Positions 1 through 8,500 of a stretch of 20,387 nucleotides of DNA are shown here, in pieces (within the stretch, counting starts at the first letter, position 1; each line of letters starts with the position of its first letter). The DNA comes from SZUA-287 sp036397975 (GTDB lineage Bacteria; Bacteroidota; Ignavibacteria; UBA10030; UBA6906): contig DASWHW010000136.1 in the NCBI GenBank assembly GCA_036397975.1, positions 1 through 20,387 on the forward strand. The letters run 5' to 3'. Below the pieces are notes generated by a model. The model was not told the origin of the DNA, searched no databases, and worked only from the letters and a program-made list of their open reading frames with translations. The position numbers and the translations under genes were made by a program.

Positions 1-645
1 GCACTCGCCGCCAAGCTCGTCGACATCGGCCATGACGTTATGATGGGAACTCGCGACGTCAAAAAAACACTCGCAAGTACAAACAAGGACGTCGCCGGCA
101 ATCCGCCATTCGGTGAGTGGCAAAAGCTGAACTCCGCCGTGAAACTCGGAACATTCGCCGATGCGGCAAAGCACGGTGAAGTGATCATCAGCGCAACATC
201 AGGCGCTGCCTCGCTTGAACCCCTCAAACTTGCCGGTGCCACAAATTTGAAGGGAAAAATCCTCATCGACGTCAGCAACCCGCTTGACTTCTCGAAGGGC
301 ATGCCCCCAACACTCTCCATCAGCAATACAGACTCGCTGGGTGAACAGGTGCAGCGCGCATTCCCCGACTCAAAAGTCGTGAAGACACTCAACACCACAA
401 ACGCCTTTATGATGGTGAATCCGGGCTCGTTGGCAAGTGGTGATCATACAATGTTCGTTTGTGGAAATGATGCGGGAGCCAAGGCAACAGTGACGGGGTA
501 TTTACAGCAGTGGTTCGGCTGGCGCGACATTATAGACCTCGGCGATATTAACTCCTCGCGCGGGACAGAGATGATACTGCCGATCTGGGTCCGGCTCTTT
601 GGCATTTTGCAAACGCCGGCGTTCAATTTTAAGATCGTCAGATAA
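1..645 (+). CDS. NADP oxidoreductase, F420-reductase-like (5' partial)
   Basis: The open frame already runs at base 1 and ends at TAA 643-645, so the N-terminus, including the Rossmann GxGxxG loop, lies outside the window. What remains starts near the first helix (ALAAKLVDIGHDVMMGTRD) and keeps the usual order of the NADPH-dependent F420 reductase/NAD(P)-binding family: the GTRD end of strand 2 that binds the NADP phosphate, VIISATSG, then ILIDVSNPLDF, and VVKTLNTTNAFMMVNP. About 215 residues are present, so probably only 10-20 are missing. The family transfers hydride between NADP and a flavin-like or unknown partner; F420 use cannot be inferred from sequence and would be unexpected in Bacteroidota. 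A Met codon at 40-42 is internal, not the start. A hairpin follows the stop at once. Confidence 0.8.
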   Translation, partial: ALAAKLVDIGHDVMMGTRDVKKTLASTNKDVAGNPPFGEWQKLNSAVKLGTFADAAKHGEVIISATSGAASLEPLKLAGATNLKGKILIDVSNPLDFSKGMPPTLSISNTDSLGEQVQRAFPDSKVVKTLNTTNAFMMVNPGSLASGDHTMFVCGNDAGAKATVTGYLQQWFGWRDIIDLGDINSSRGTEMILPIWVRLFGILQTPAFNFKIVR

Positions 646-676
646 AAAGACAACCCCGATTGGACCTCGGGGTTGT
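645..676 (-). terminator. Intrinsic terminator in convergent gap
   Basis: A perfect 10-bp inverted repeat (650-659 acaaccccga, 667-676 tcggggttgt) encloses a 7-base loop. Read on the minus strand the stem is followed by a run of five T (645-649), the classic pattern, placed 19 bases past the stop of the minus-strand lipoprotein gene. On the plus strand the same stem lies just after the oxidoreductase stop but lacks a clear T run, so it may work in both directions, more strongly for the minus strand. Confidence 0.75.
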
Positions 677-694
677 TGAGCATTGTTGGATCGT

Positions 695-1552
695 CTATTC
701 TACGATGATCACTGCGTACCGTTGCCGCCAGAACCGCAACGGATCGGTGATTTGTAGGTCGGCCTGATTCTCCGCTGTCTCAGCTTTTGCATACGATTGT
801 ACGTTGCGGCGCGGGATTACATCCTTGATCGTGCGGCTGATGGGGATAACAGTCTCATTGGACTTGTCGATGGGAGTGAACAATCCCTCATCCACTTCTT
901 CTGCAAGGACGGTCGAAGAACCGAGAAGTCCCCACAGGAAGCCACCCTCCTCCGTTATAACCCCCTTCTCTCGCAATTCGTCACGCGTCCCAACAATATA
1001 GTACACAGTATTCAAGGATTTCTCTTTCGACGCGATGGCCATCTCATTAACCGCGATCGTCGCGTTCTTTCGTGTCACTTCCGCCTCCAGTGAAGTGAGC
1101 CTGGCTTGAAGCTCCCCGATCGCCGTCTCCCTTTCCTGGAGTTGGACCTTCAGGGATGCCACCATCTTATTCAGGCCGTTAAACTTTGATTTGTAGTTCT
1201 TCACCCTCTTTTCCAACAGGGCTATCTTCTCTCTTCCTGCACGCAATTGGGTTTCCACCGCCGCCACCTGCTTAAAAACCTGGTCGCGTGCTTCCTGACT
1301 CGTCCGCTGTATGCCTGCCTCGACATTCTCAGCGTGAGATTGCAGTTGACCCTCCGCTGCGCGGACATTTTCAAGGGTCATATATACTTCATTCAGCGAG
1401 CGGGTAATCTCATCAATGTATTTGTCCCGCTGGGCTAGGTCATTCTTGGCTTGTTGGAGATCGGAACTTAATTGCGTGACCTCATCGGAGCGGTCGTTGC
1501 AGCCCGCCAGCACGAGACCGGAGATAATGGCGAGAATAAAAATGGAACGCAT
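695..1552 (-). CDS. Coiled-coil lipoprotein of unknown function
   Basis: The 285-residue product begins with a lipoprotein signal: a hydrophobic stretch (residues 3-16) ending in lipobox LAGC with Cys18 as the predicted lipidated residue. Residues about 25-175 are rich in E, K, Q, A and L with heptad spacing and almost no proline or glycine, as expected for a long coiled coil. The C-terminal 100 residues are a separate domain: VYYIVGTRDELREKG, a Gly-rich turn, and ITDPLRFWRQRYAVIIVE at the end. From memory this arrangement (coiled coil, then YYxxGTxxEL, ending ITDPxxFW) recurs in Bacteroidota proteins of unknown function; I could not check it. The start is well supported by a strong Shine-Dalgarno. 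It is transcribed alone, with a terminator behind it. Likely a periplasm-facing envelope protein. Confidence 0.85.
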   Translation of the reverse strand: MRSIFILAIISGLVLAGCNDRSDEVTQLSSDLQQAKNDLAQRDKYIDEITRSLNEVYMTLENVRAAEGQLQSHAENVEAGIQRTSQEARDQVFKQVAAVETQLRAGREKIALLEKRVKNYKSKFNGLNKMVASLKVQLQERETAIGELQARLTSLEAEVTRKNATIAVNEMAIASKEKSLNTVYYIVGTRDELREKGVITEEGGFLWGLLGSSTVLAEEVDEGLFTPIDKSNETVIPISRTIKDVIPRRNVQSYAKAETAENQADLQITDPLRFWRQRYAVIIVE

Positions 1553-1556
1553 GGGA

Positions 1557-1565
1557 CACCTCCTC
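1557..1565 (-). promoter_or_regulatory. Strong Shine-Dalgarno for the coiled-coil lipoprotein
   Basis: On the minus strand GAGGAGGTG lies four bases before the ATG at 1552-1550 (the AGGAGG core is 6 bases away). This is the clearest ribosome binding site in the window; most other genes here have weak ones or none. Confidence 0.8.
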
Positions 1566-1585
1566 GGTGGGTAAGTTGTTGATGA

Positions 1586-1600
1586 CTCTCTTCAAGAGAG
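1586..1600 (-). repeat. 15-base palindrome in the lipoprotein leader
   Basis: CTCTCTT-C-AAGAGAG is a perfect inverted repeat with a one-base centre, 21 bases upstream of the Shine-Dalgarno of the coiled-coil lipoprotein and in the gap shared with the divergent HD-hydrolase gene. It could be an operator half-site pair or a small leader hairpin; a chance match is also possible. Confidence 0.3.
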
Positions 1601-1655
1601 CTGTGATTGCAGACCTGTTTGTTGTACACCCACATTCTGTAAATAGTTCCCGCCA

Positions 1656-1684
1656 TTGAAGGTCGGGCCGGAGTTCTGTACATT
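1656..1684 (+). promoter_or_regulatory. Candidate sigma70-like promoter for the HD hydrolase
   Basis: TTGAAG (1656-1661) and TACATT (1679-1684) are separated by 17 bases, each matching 4 of 6 consensus positions. Transcription would start near 1691, giving a leader of about 24 bases before the ATG at 1715. Bacteroidota primary sigma factors often prefer other motifs, so this is only a candidate. Confidence 0.3.
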
Positions 1685-1714
1685 ATCTCACCGTAATTCA
1701 ATACCACGAGAACA

Positions 1715-2371
1715 ATGACATCAAACGACGAGATAGTTCAAAGAACCGCCGAACAGGTACGCTCGCTCCTCTCGGGGGAAGGTTCCGGTCACGATTGGTG
1801 GCATATTCATCGCGTCTGGAACAGTGCCCGCGCGATCGGGAGAGACGAACAGGTGAAGATGGCTGTCGTGGAACTCGCGTCACTGCTCCACGATATCGCT
1901 GACTGGAAGTTTCACCATGGGGACGAAACAGAGGGGCCACGCAAAGCACGAGAATGGATGGATTCTCTCAGTGTAGATAAGAACACCATCGATCATGTCT
2001 GTACTATAATAGAAGAGCTTTCATTCAAAGGCGCCGGCACACCAACCCCGATGTCAACCAGAGAGGGGATGGTGGTGCAGGATGCGGACAGGCTTGATGC
2101 CATTGGCGCCATCGGGATTGCCCGCGCTTTTGCCTATGGCGGTTATAAGAAGAGATCTCTTTTCGATCCGGAAACCCTGCCGGCGATGCACGCCTCGTTC
2201 GACGAATACAAGAAAAGCGCCGGAACAACGATCAATCACTTTCATGAGAAACTTCTCCTCCTTAAAGATCGGATGAACACCGCCACCGCAAAACGCATCG
2301 CAGACGAACGGCATCGATTCATGGAGGAATACCTCAGACGATTTCATGAGGAATGGAGCGGAAAATCCTGA
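1715..2371 (+). CDS. HD-domain phosphohydrolase, YedJ/YpgQ type
   Basis: The 218-residue soluble protein has the single-domain HD hydrolase layout. The first motif is HDWWHIHRVWNSA (residues 26-38), followed by the metal-binding pair His59-Asp60 in LLHDIADWKF, and then VQDADRLDAIGAIGIARAFAYGG, which holds the third metal aspartate and the family signature. Length matches the usual 200-220. Proteins of this group are metal-dependent phosphohydrolases, some shown to act on nucleotides; the substrate here is not known. The ATG has only a weak GAG upstream. The site-2 protease gene starts 28 bases after the stop on the same strand, so the two probably share a transcript, although no functional link is obvious. 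Confidence 0.88.
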   Translation: MTSNDEIVQRTAEQVRSLLSGEGSGHDWWHIHRVWNSARAIGRDEQVKMAVVELASLLHDIADWKFHHGDETEGPRKAREWMDSLSVDKNTIDHVCTIIEELSFKGAGTPTPMSTREGMVVQDADRLDAIGAIGIARAFAYGGYKKRSLFDPETLPAMHASFDEYKKSAGTTINHFHEKLLLLKDRMNTATAKRIADERHRFMEEYLRRFHEEWSGKS

Positions 2372-2399
2372 TGAGCACAACAAAGATCGGAGCTAAGTG

Positions 2400-3098
2400 A
2401 TGCCAATGCTTGCGGACGGCGTTCTCTGGTACGTGGTATTTCTTTTTTCCACCACTTGTCACGAAGCGGCGCATGCCTTTGCTGCAATGAAGCTCGGCGA
2501 TCTGACGGCGTATCAAGGCGGACAGGTAACTCTCGATCCGATCCCGCACATACGTCGGGAGCCGTTCGGCACCGTGGTGGTACCGATTATTTCCTTTCTT
2601 GTTGGGGGCTGGATGATCGGATGGGCAAGCGCACCGTACGATCCGGCCTGGGCGCTCCGGTATCCGAAACGATCCGCGGTGATGGCACTCGCGGGTCCGA
2701 CCGCGAATCTCATCCTGCTTCTCCTGGCCTCAGCCGGTATACAGCTCGGATTGTCACTCGGGACGTTTTATCCGCCGGAGTCGATTACCTTTGGGCATGT
2801 TGCAACAGCAATTGCGGATGGTATGCCATCCCATTTCGCATCAATCCTCAGCGTCATGTTCACGTTGAACCTTATTCTTCTTGTCTTTAATCTCCTTCCC
2901 CTCCCGCCTCTCGATGGGAGTGGCGCCCTTCCTCTCTTTATGAGCGACCGGATGGCGGAGAAATACATGGCGTTCACCCGGCGGGGAGCATTTGCCCTGA
3001 TCGGAATTCTCGTTGCGTGGCGGGTTTTCGGTGATGTATTCAGGCCAATCCACCTTATTGCCATCAACCTGCTTTACCCCGGACTAGGATATGAATGA
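2400..3098 (+). CDS. Site-2-protease-like M50 membrane metallopeptidase
   Basis: The 232-residue, mostly hydrophobic protein carries both zinc motifs of the M50 intramembrane proteases. HEAAH lies in the first membrane segment (residues 21-25, with Glu22 catalytic), and NLLPLPPLDGSG supplies the third ligand (Asp172) in a later one. Between them, MALAGPTANLILLLL is the usual conserved helix. About five membrane segments are expected. The short form without PDZ or CBS domains resembles the YwhC/Rip-like branch (about 200-240 residues). The family cuts membrane-embedded substrates such as anti-sigma factors; no partner is visible here. Start codons GTG 2397, ATG 2400 and ATG 2406 are in frame; ATG 2400 lies 7 bases behind CGGAG (2388-2392) and is preferred. 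Probably cotranscribed with the HD hydrolase. Confidence 0.88.
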   Translation: MPMLADGVLWYVVFLFSTTCHEAAHAFAAMKLGDLTAYQGGQVTLDPIPHIRREPFGTVVVPIISFLVGGWMIGWASAPYDPAWALRYPKRSAVMALAGPTANLILLLLASAGIQLGLSLGTFYPPESITFGHVATAIADGMPSHFASILSVMFTLNLILLVFNLLPLPPLDGSGALPLFMSDRMAEKYMAFTRRGAFALIGILVAWRVFGDVFRPIHLIAINLLYPGLGYE

Positions 3099-3109
3099 CC
3101 CACCAGAGG

Positions 3110-3138
3110 TTGCATTCATTTACCCAATCCTCTATAGT
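3110..3138 (+). promoter_or_regulatory. Candidate promoter for the S46 peptidase
   Basis: TTGCAT (3110-3115) and TATAGT (3133-3138) are spaced by 17 bases. The -10 box matches 5 of 6 positions, the -35 box 3 of 6. Transcription would begin around 3145, about 45 bases before the ATG. A small hairpin (AGGCT 3144-3148, AGCCT 3153-3157) then falls at the very 5' end of the message. Alternatively that hairpin, followed by a pyrimidine run, is a weak terminator for the gene before. Confidence 0.35.
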
Positions 3139-3189
3139 AACAGAGGCTGACCAGCCTTCTTTCCTCTTCCCTTATCTATTGGACAAATT

Positions 3190-5358
3190 ATGAATATTCT
3201 CAAAGCAATCAGTGCGGCGGCAGTATGCTTCATTTTCTTTTTCGGCGGCACCATTCTGGAAGAGGGAATGTGGCTCCTCGATGCAACTTCAAAACTTCCC
3301 CTCTCGAAATACAAAAAGGTCGGGTACGAGCTGACCGCTGAAAAAATTTACAGCAAACGAAATCCAAGTATCAAGGACGCAATAATTCTTCTCCCCGGCG
3401 GAACGGGATCGTTTATCTCTGATAAAGGGTTGATTCTCACGAACCATCATATCGCCTTTGCGGGTATCCAGGAATTAAGCAACGTTCACGACGACTATTT
3501 GAAAACCGGCTTTCTCGCAAACACCGAGGAGGAAGAGCTTTCCACATCGTACACCGCCGAGATTGTTGCGGGAATGAGTGATGTCACAGCGAAGATCCTC
3601 TCCGGCATAAACGAACCCATGACCACTGAAGAGCGTTCGGACAAGATCAAGACGAACACCGAAACTGTACGCAGTGCAATTGCAAATGAAACCGGAAAGA
3701 CTGTTCGCATTTCGGAGATGTATAATGGTGCAAAATACTACGCGTTCACGTATGATGTACTCAAGGATATTCGCCTCGTCTACGCTCCGCCGGAAGCGAT
3801 CGGCGTGTATGGGGGTGAAGTGGACAACTGGATCTGGCCGAGGCATACGGGGGATTTTGCGTTCTTGCGTGCCTATGTGGGCCGCGACGGAAAACCGGCG
3901 GCCTATGCAAAAGAGAATGTTCCGTTTACGCCCCGCTCATTTCTCCCCATTTCAACCAAAGGCATCACCGACGGTTCATTTGCTATTATTCTTGGCTTTC
4001 CCGGACGAACATTCCGGTACCGCGATTACGGTGCAGTCAAACTCGCTCATGACGAAACTCTTCCCACAACAGCCGATCTCTACAAAAAGCGAGTCGATAT
4101 CATCGACGCGATCAGCGAATCCGACAGGAGTGTTGGAATTAAATACGCCACCAAGGGCCGACGACTGGCGAACGCTTACAAGAATTATCTCGGGACATTG
4201 GAGGGAATGCGTCGTGCCAATCTCCTGCTGGTGAAGAAGAACGAGGGGAACGAACTCGGGGCATTCATTGCCGTAAATCCCGGAATGAAAACCCGCTATG
4301 GTACTCTCATGACGGATATCAATAATGCAACGGAAGACCTACAAAAGATCAACCGCAAGAATATTCTCTTCTCAAACATCCGTTCGGCGGTCGAAGCACT
4401 CGGGATTGCATTGAAAATCATGGACTATTCCGATCATTTTGAAGAGGATTCCGTCGGTGAGATCACCCGTCCATCGGAAGAGTACAAAGCTTCAGTTCTG
4501 CAGGGACTGGAAAAATCCTTCAAGGATTTCGATCTACGAGTGGACCGTGAGATGCTGGTTGCAATGATCATGGCATCCTCACGAATGCCTCTTGATCAAC
4601 GCGCGCTCATCTTCAAAGAACTCATTGATGAAACAACGAACATGGCACACGAGTCGGAAGTTCGCGAGTACGTGGAGGACCTTTATCAGGATTCAAAGGT
4701 TGTTTCACTCGAAGGATGCAAGGAACTGCTCAGTGCGGATCACCCCGCCGATATCGATGATGATCCATTTGTCCAACTCGCCCGCCGTTTATCTGCAGAG
4801 CAACGGCCATTGACCAAACAGGTAAGCGAGTACAGCCAAAAGATCGGAGAGCTTCGGAGAAAATACAGCGAAGCGTACCTCGCGTGGAAGAAGGGGGACG
4901 TTGTCTACCCGGACGCGAACCGGACACTGCGCCTCTCCTATGGAACTGTCCAGAATCTGAAACCACGTGACGCGGTGACGTACAATCATCTCACCACGCT
5001 CACCGGAGTAATGGAAAAAGAAACCGGCGTTCCCCCGTTCGATGTCCCTGCAAAACTCAAGGAACTCTGGAAGAAAAAAGATTTTGGACGTTATGCCGAT
5101 CCAAAAACAGGCGATATCCCTGTGGCATTTATCGCCAATCTTGACATCACCGGCGGCAACTCTGGCAGTCCCGTCCTGAACGGAAGGGGTGAGGTTATAG
5201 GGTGTTCCTATGATGGAAATTGGGAGTCGATTGTGGCGGACTATTACTTCCAGGATCAATACAACAGAGCCATTAATGTGGATTCACGCTATATGCTATT
5301 CATCCTGGATAAATTTTCCGGTGGGACGAGATTGTTGAATGAACTGGTGATTCGCTGA
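3190..5358 (+). CDS. S46 family dipeptidyl-peptidase, DPP7-type specificity
   Basis: The 722-residue exported serine peptidase has the full S46 layout. An N-terminal hydrophobic segment (residues 8-21) precedes EEGMWLL, the usual mature N-terminus. The catalytic triad is visible: His87 in LTNHHIAF, Asp212 in VDNWIWPRHTGDF and Ser658 in TGGNSGSPV. The long helical domain characteristic of the family lies between about residues 270 and 560. S46 enzymes remove dipeptides from N-termini of oligopeptides in the periplasm or on the surface. The residue 18 after the serine separates the subfamilies: Gly in DPP7 (broad, hydrophobic P1), Arg in DPP11 (Asp/Glu P1). Here it is Gly676 in SYDGNWE, so DPP7-like. 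It is flanked by its own candidate promoter and a 191-base gap, so probably a single-gene unit for peptide feeding. Confidence 0.95.
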   Translation: MNILKAISAAAVCFIFFFGGTILEEGMWLLDATSKLPLSKYKKVGYELTAEKIYSKRNPSIKDAIILLPGGTGSFISDKGLILTNHHIAFAGIQELSNVHDDYLKTGFLANTEEEELSTSYTAEIVAGMSDVTAKILSGINEPMTTEERSDKIKTNTETVRSAIANETGKTVRISEMYNGAKYYAFTYDVLKDIRLVYAPPEAIGVYGGEVDNWIWPRHTGDFAFLRAYVGRDGKPAAYAKENVPFTPRSFLPISTKGITDGSFAIILGFPGRTFRYRDYGAVKLAHDETLPTTADLYKKRVDIIDAISESDRSVGIKYATKGRRLANAYKNYLGTLEGMRRANLLLVKKNEGNELGAFIAVNPGMKTRYGTLMTDINNATEDLQKINRKNILFSNIRSAVEALGIALKIMDYSDHFEEDSVGEITRPSEEYKASVLQGLEKSFKDFDLRVDREMLVAMIMASSRMPLDQRALIFKELIDETTNMAHESEVREYVEDLYQDSKVVSLEGCKELLSADHPADIDDDPFVQLARRLSAEQRPLTKQVSEYSQKIGELRRKYSEAYLAWKKGDVVYPDANRTLRLSYGTVQNLKPRDAVTYNHLTTLTGVMEKETGVPPFDVPAKLKELWKKKDFGRYADPKTGDIPVAFIANLDITGGNSGSPVLNGRGEVIGCSYDGNWESIVADYYFQDQYNRAINVDSRYMLFILDKFSGGTRLLNELVIR

Positions 5359-5549
5359 TAGGAGGGCACGGGCCTTTCCTTGATTGTCGACAGTCCCAGC
5401 ACAATTTCCAAAAAGATTGTATATTGAGAATACGCCGACAAGGCAATCTCCCCCGATTTCCGCGTTTCCCGTAAGGAAACAATTCCGCATCTCAACCACC
5501 TGCAAACAGGGGCAGTCTCGTGCTGAGATGTAAATATTTTTCCAAACTA

Positions 5550-8500
5550 ATGTCTCGATCGATGAATTACCGAACGATGCCAATACTGATTCTTATCCTC
5601 GTCAACCCGGCAAATGCCCAGTGGAGCATTGATCCTGCGATGAACACGCCGGTCACCGTCGCGACCGGGAATCAATCCGATCCGGTGATAACATCGGACG
5701 GATTCGGAGGCTCGTTCGTCGCGTGGTCCGATCGGCGTGGACAGAACCTTGACATATATGTCCAGCATTTTGATAATCTCGGCACGCCGCGATGGACGAC
5801 GAATGGGAATCCATCGTGTACTGCAACGGGCGACCAGGACCATCCCCAGATAACCGCTGATGGAGTTGGCGGAGTGATCGTATGCTGGCGCGACGGACGC
5901 TCCAGCGATCCAACAAACATTGATATTTATGCACAGCATTTTGATTATGGCGGAAATGCGTTGTGGACGGCGGATGGGATTCCCGTTTGCGATGAACCAT
6001 CCCGCCAATCCAATCCGACGATTATCTCAGACAATGCCGGTGGTGCCATTATCGTGTGGGAGGATGCACGGAATGGATTCAATAACACCGACATTTACGC
6101 CCAGCGTGTAAGTTCTTCTGGAGCGATGATGTGGCAAGTGAACGGTAGTGCAGTGACAACGGCCGCCAGCTTTCAACAATTTCCATCGATGGTAAGTGAT
6201 GGCCTTGGCGGCGCTTTTGTCGCGTGGAAAGATACACGCACCGGCAATGGAGATGTTTTTGCGGCGCGCTTGAATACAAGCGGCACGAATACCTGGTTGC
6301 TAAACGGTGTTCCTGTAGCCACAGACAGCAACAGCCAGGAAAATCAGATGCTCCTTGAAGACGGGGCCGGTGGAGTCTTTATCGTTTGGGAAGATCTCCG
6401 AAATGGCACCGATGACAATTTGTTCATGCAACGATTAAACGTCGCGGGATCCGCACAATGGCTTGCAAATGGAATACAAGTTACAGGCGCTGGCGGTGAT
6501 CAAGTTGTCCCGCAGATAATAACCGATGGAGCGGGGGGAGCAATTGTCGCCTGGCACGACCTGCGCAATGGCTTCGGCAACTCCGATGTCTATGCTCAGC
6601 GTGTGAGCCCTTCCGGTGTGATTCAATGGGGAGCGAACGGGGCGCAAGTGTGTACAGTCGTCGCGAACCAAAATTTTCCGCAGTTCGTGGCTGATGGTTC
6701 CGGCGGCGCAGTTTTTGCCTGGTCGGATGACCGCAACGGCGCCGCAGATGCAGATATTTTTTCGCAACGCGTGAATGGCGGGGGCGGCGCAATGTGGGCA
6801 GCCAACGGAATCGCTATCTCCCGCGCACCCCTAGCGCAGGACCAGCATGTACTGATTCCCGATGGGGGGGGTGGTGCCGTCATCGCATGGCGCGACGCGC
6901 GCAATGAAATTACATCCGATGTCTATTTTCAGAATATCAGCGCTGCCGGGAATCTCGGCGAGGTGGCGCTGGTTGTTCCGCTCGTGAACGCTCCATCAAT
7001 CGTCGCCAGCGGGACTGCGGCACAAGTCAATGTGACTCTACCGCCAAATTTCCAACCGACGGTTATGGACCTGAATTATCGAAATGGTGGAGAGAGGACA
7101 TATCAAACAATCACGATGACGCAGAATGGTTCCAATCTGCAGGGGACCATCCCCGCGAATGCGGCTAACTTACGCGGCATTGAGTTTTACACCAGCGTCG
7201 GCAACGTCAATGGCACAATCACCTATCCACCGGTGACACCCGATCAAAACCCTAACATCATTCGGGTCGAGTTTGCAAATCCTGTCTACCCGATCTCGCT
7301 GATCCCAAAACAGTTTAGAATGGTCTCACTCCCCTTTCGCGCAATCAATCCTTCGGTCAGCGCGGTGTTCATTGACGACTTTGGAACGTACGATCAACGC
7401 ATCTGGAGAGTTTTTCACTGGGAAGCAGATTCAAGCAGGGAATACCCGTTTATTCAATCGATGCTGGAACCTGGAAATGCGTTTTGGCTCGTCACCAGGA
7501 ATGGCAATTCCTTCGGCGCGGGAACCAGCCGTTCCAGTGATGCCTCTCAGACCACCACCCTGACGCTCGCACCGGGATGGAATCAGATTGCAAATCCATT
7601 TGCTTTCCCAATTGCATGGAGTGATATCACGATCAATGGGCTGGGGATCTCGGGGGCATACTACTTCGATGGAACGCAATACCTGATGCCTGCGCAGAAT
7701 TCAATTCTGGAACCGTGGGAGGGATACTTCGTGGAGGATACGTCAGGTCAGGTTGCCACGCTGACAATGCCGAGATTCGAAGCGCAGGGAGGAGAAGCAT
7801 CATACCCGGTGGGAGAGGCAAACAGCGTGTATTCCATAAGCGTCATGGCCATGACAGAAGATCCGCGCTTTCGCGACACGGAAAACGTTCTCGGCTTCCG
7901 GTCGTCCTCATCCGGTCAAACACCGGACTATCGTGAGCCGCCGATCGTTGCCGACGCGCTTCGCCTCTCCGTCGTGGATGGCAATCAAAGATTCATGCAG
8001 AAGTTCAAGAATCTGTCGCCGGAAGGAGATGTATGGGAACTTGAACTGCAGTCGCCGCAATCGCACGACTGGGTAACGATTTCATTTACAGAATCCGGGA
8101 TTTTGCCAAACGGATTCGATCTCTATCTGTTCGATCTTGATGATGAAACAATCATCCCTCTTCCCGACCGCCAGTTCTCCATCGGATTGCAGGCTGGAGA
8201 CCTCCGAAGATTCCGACTTGTCATCGGTACAGAAGGATATGCTGAGCGACAGAGCATGGGAATTTCGCTCGTATCGCTCACGTTTTCCCTCGCGCAAAAT
8301 TATCCAAACCCCTTTAACCCAATCACTACCATCCGATACCAGCTTGGCAAACGGTCGCATGTCATTCTGGAGATTTCGAACGTGTTGGGCCAAACGGTCC
8401 GGTCACTCGTGAACGAAGTTGAATCCAGCGGATTGCATGTGGCTTCCTGGGACGGAACAAACACCGCCGGTGCGGCAGTGGGATCGGGGGTGTATTTCTA

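Noticed and set aside
3674..4234. A 186-codon plus-strand frame inside the S46 peptidase
   Set aside because: It is out of frame within a full-length enzyme with an intact catalytic triad, and its product is Arg/Ser-rich without motifs.
5670..6953. Periodic DNA pattern suggesting a CRISPR array or satellite repeat
   Set aside because: The period is about 160 bases, the copies are diverged at DNA level and the frame is open throughout. The repetition is that of protein repeats.
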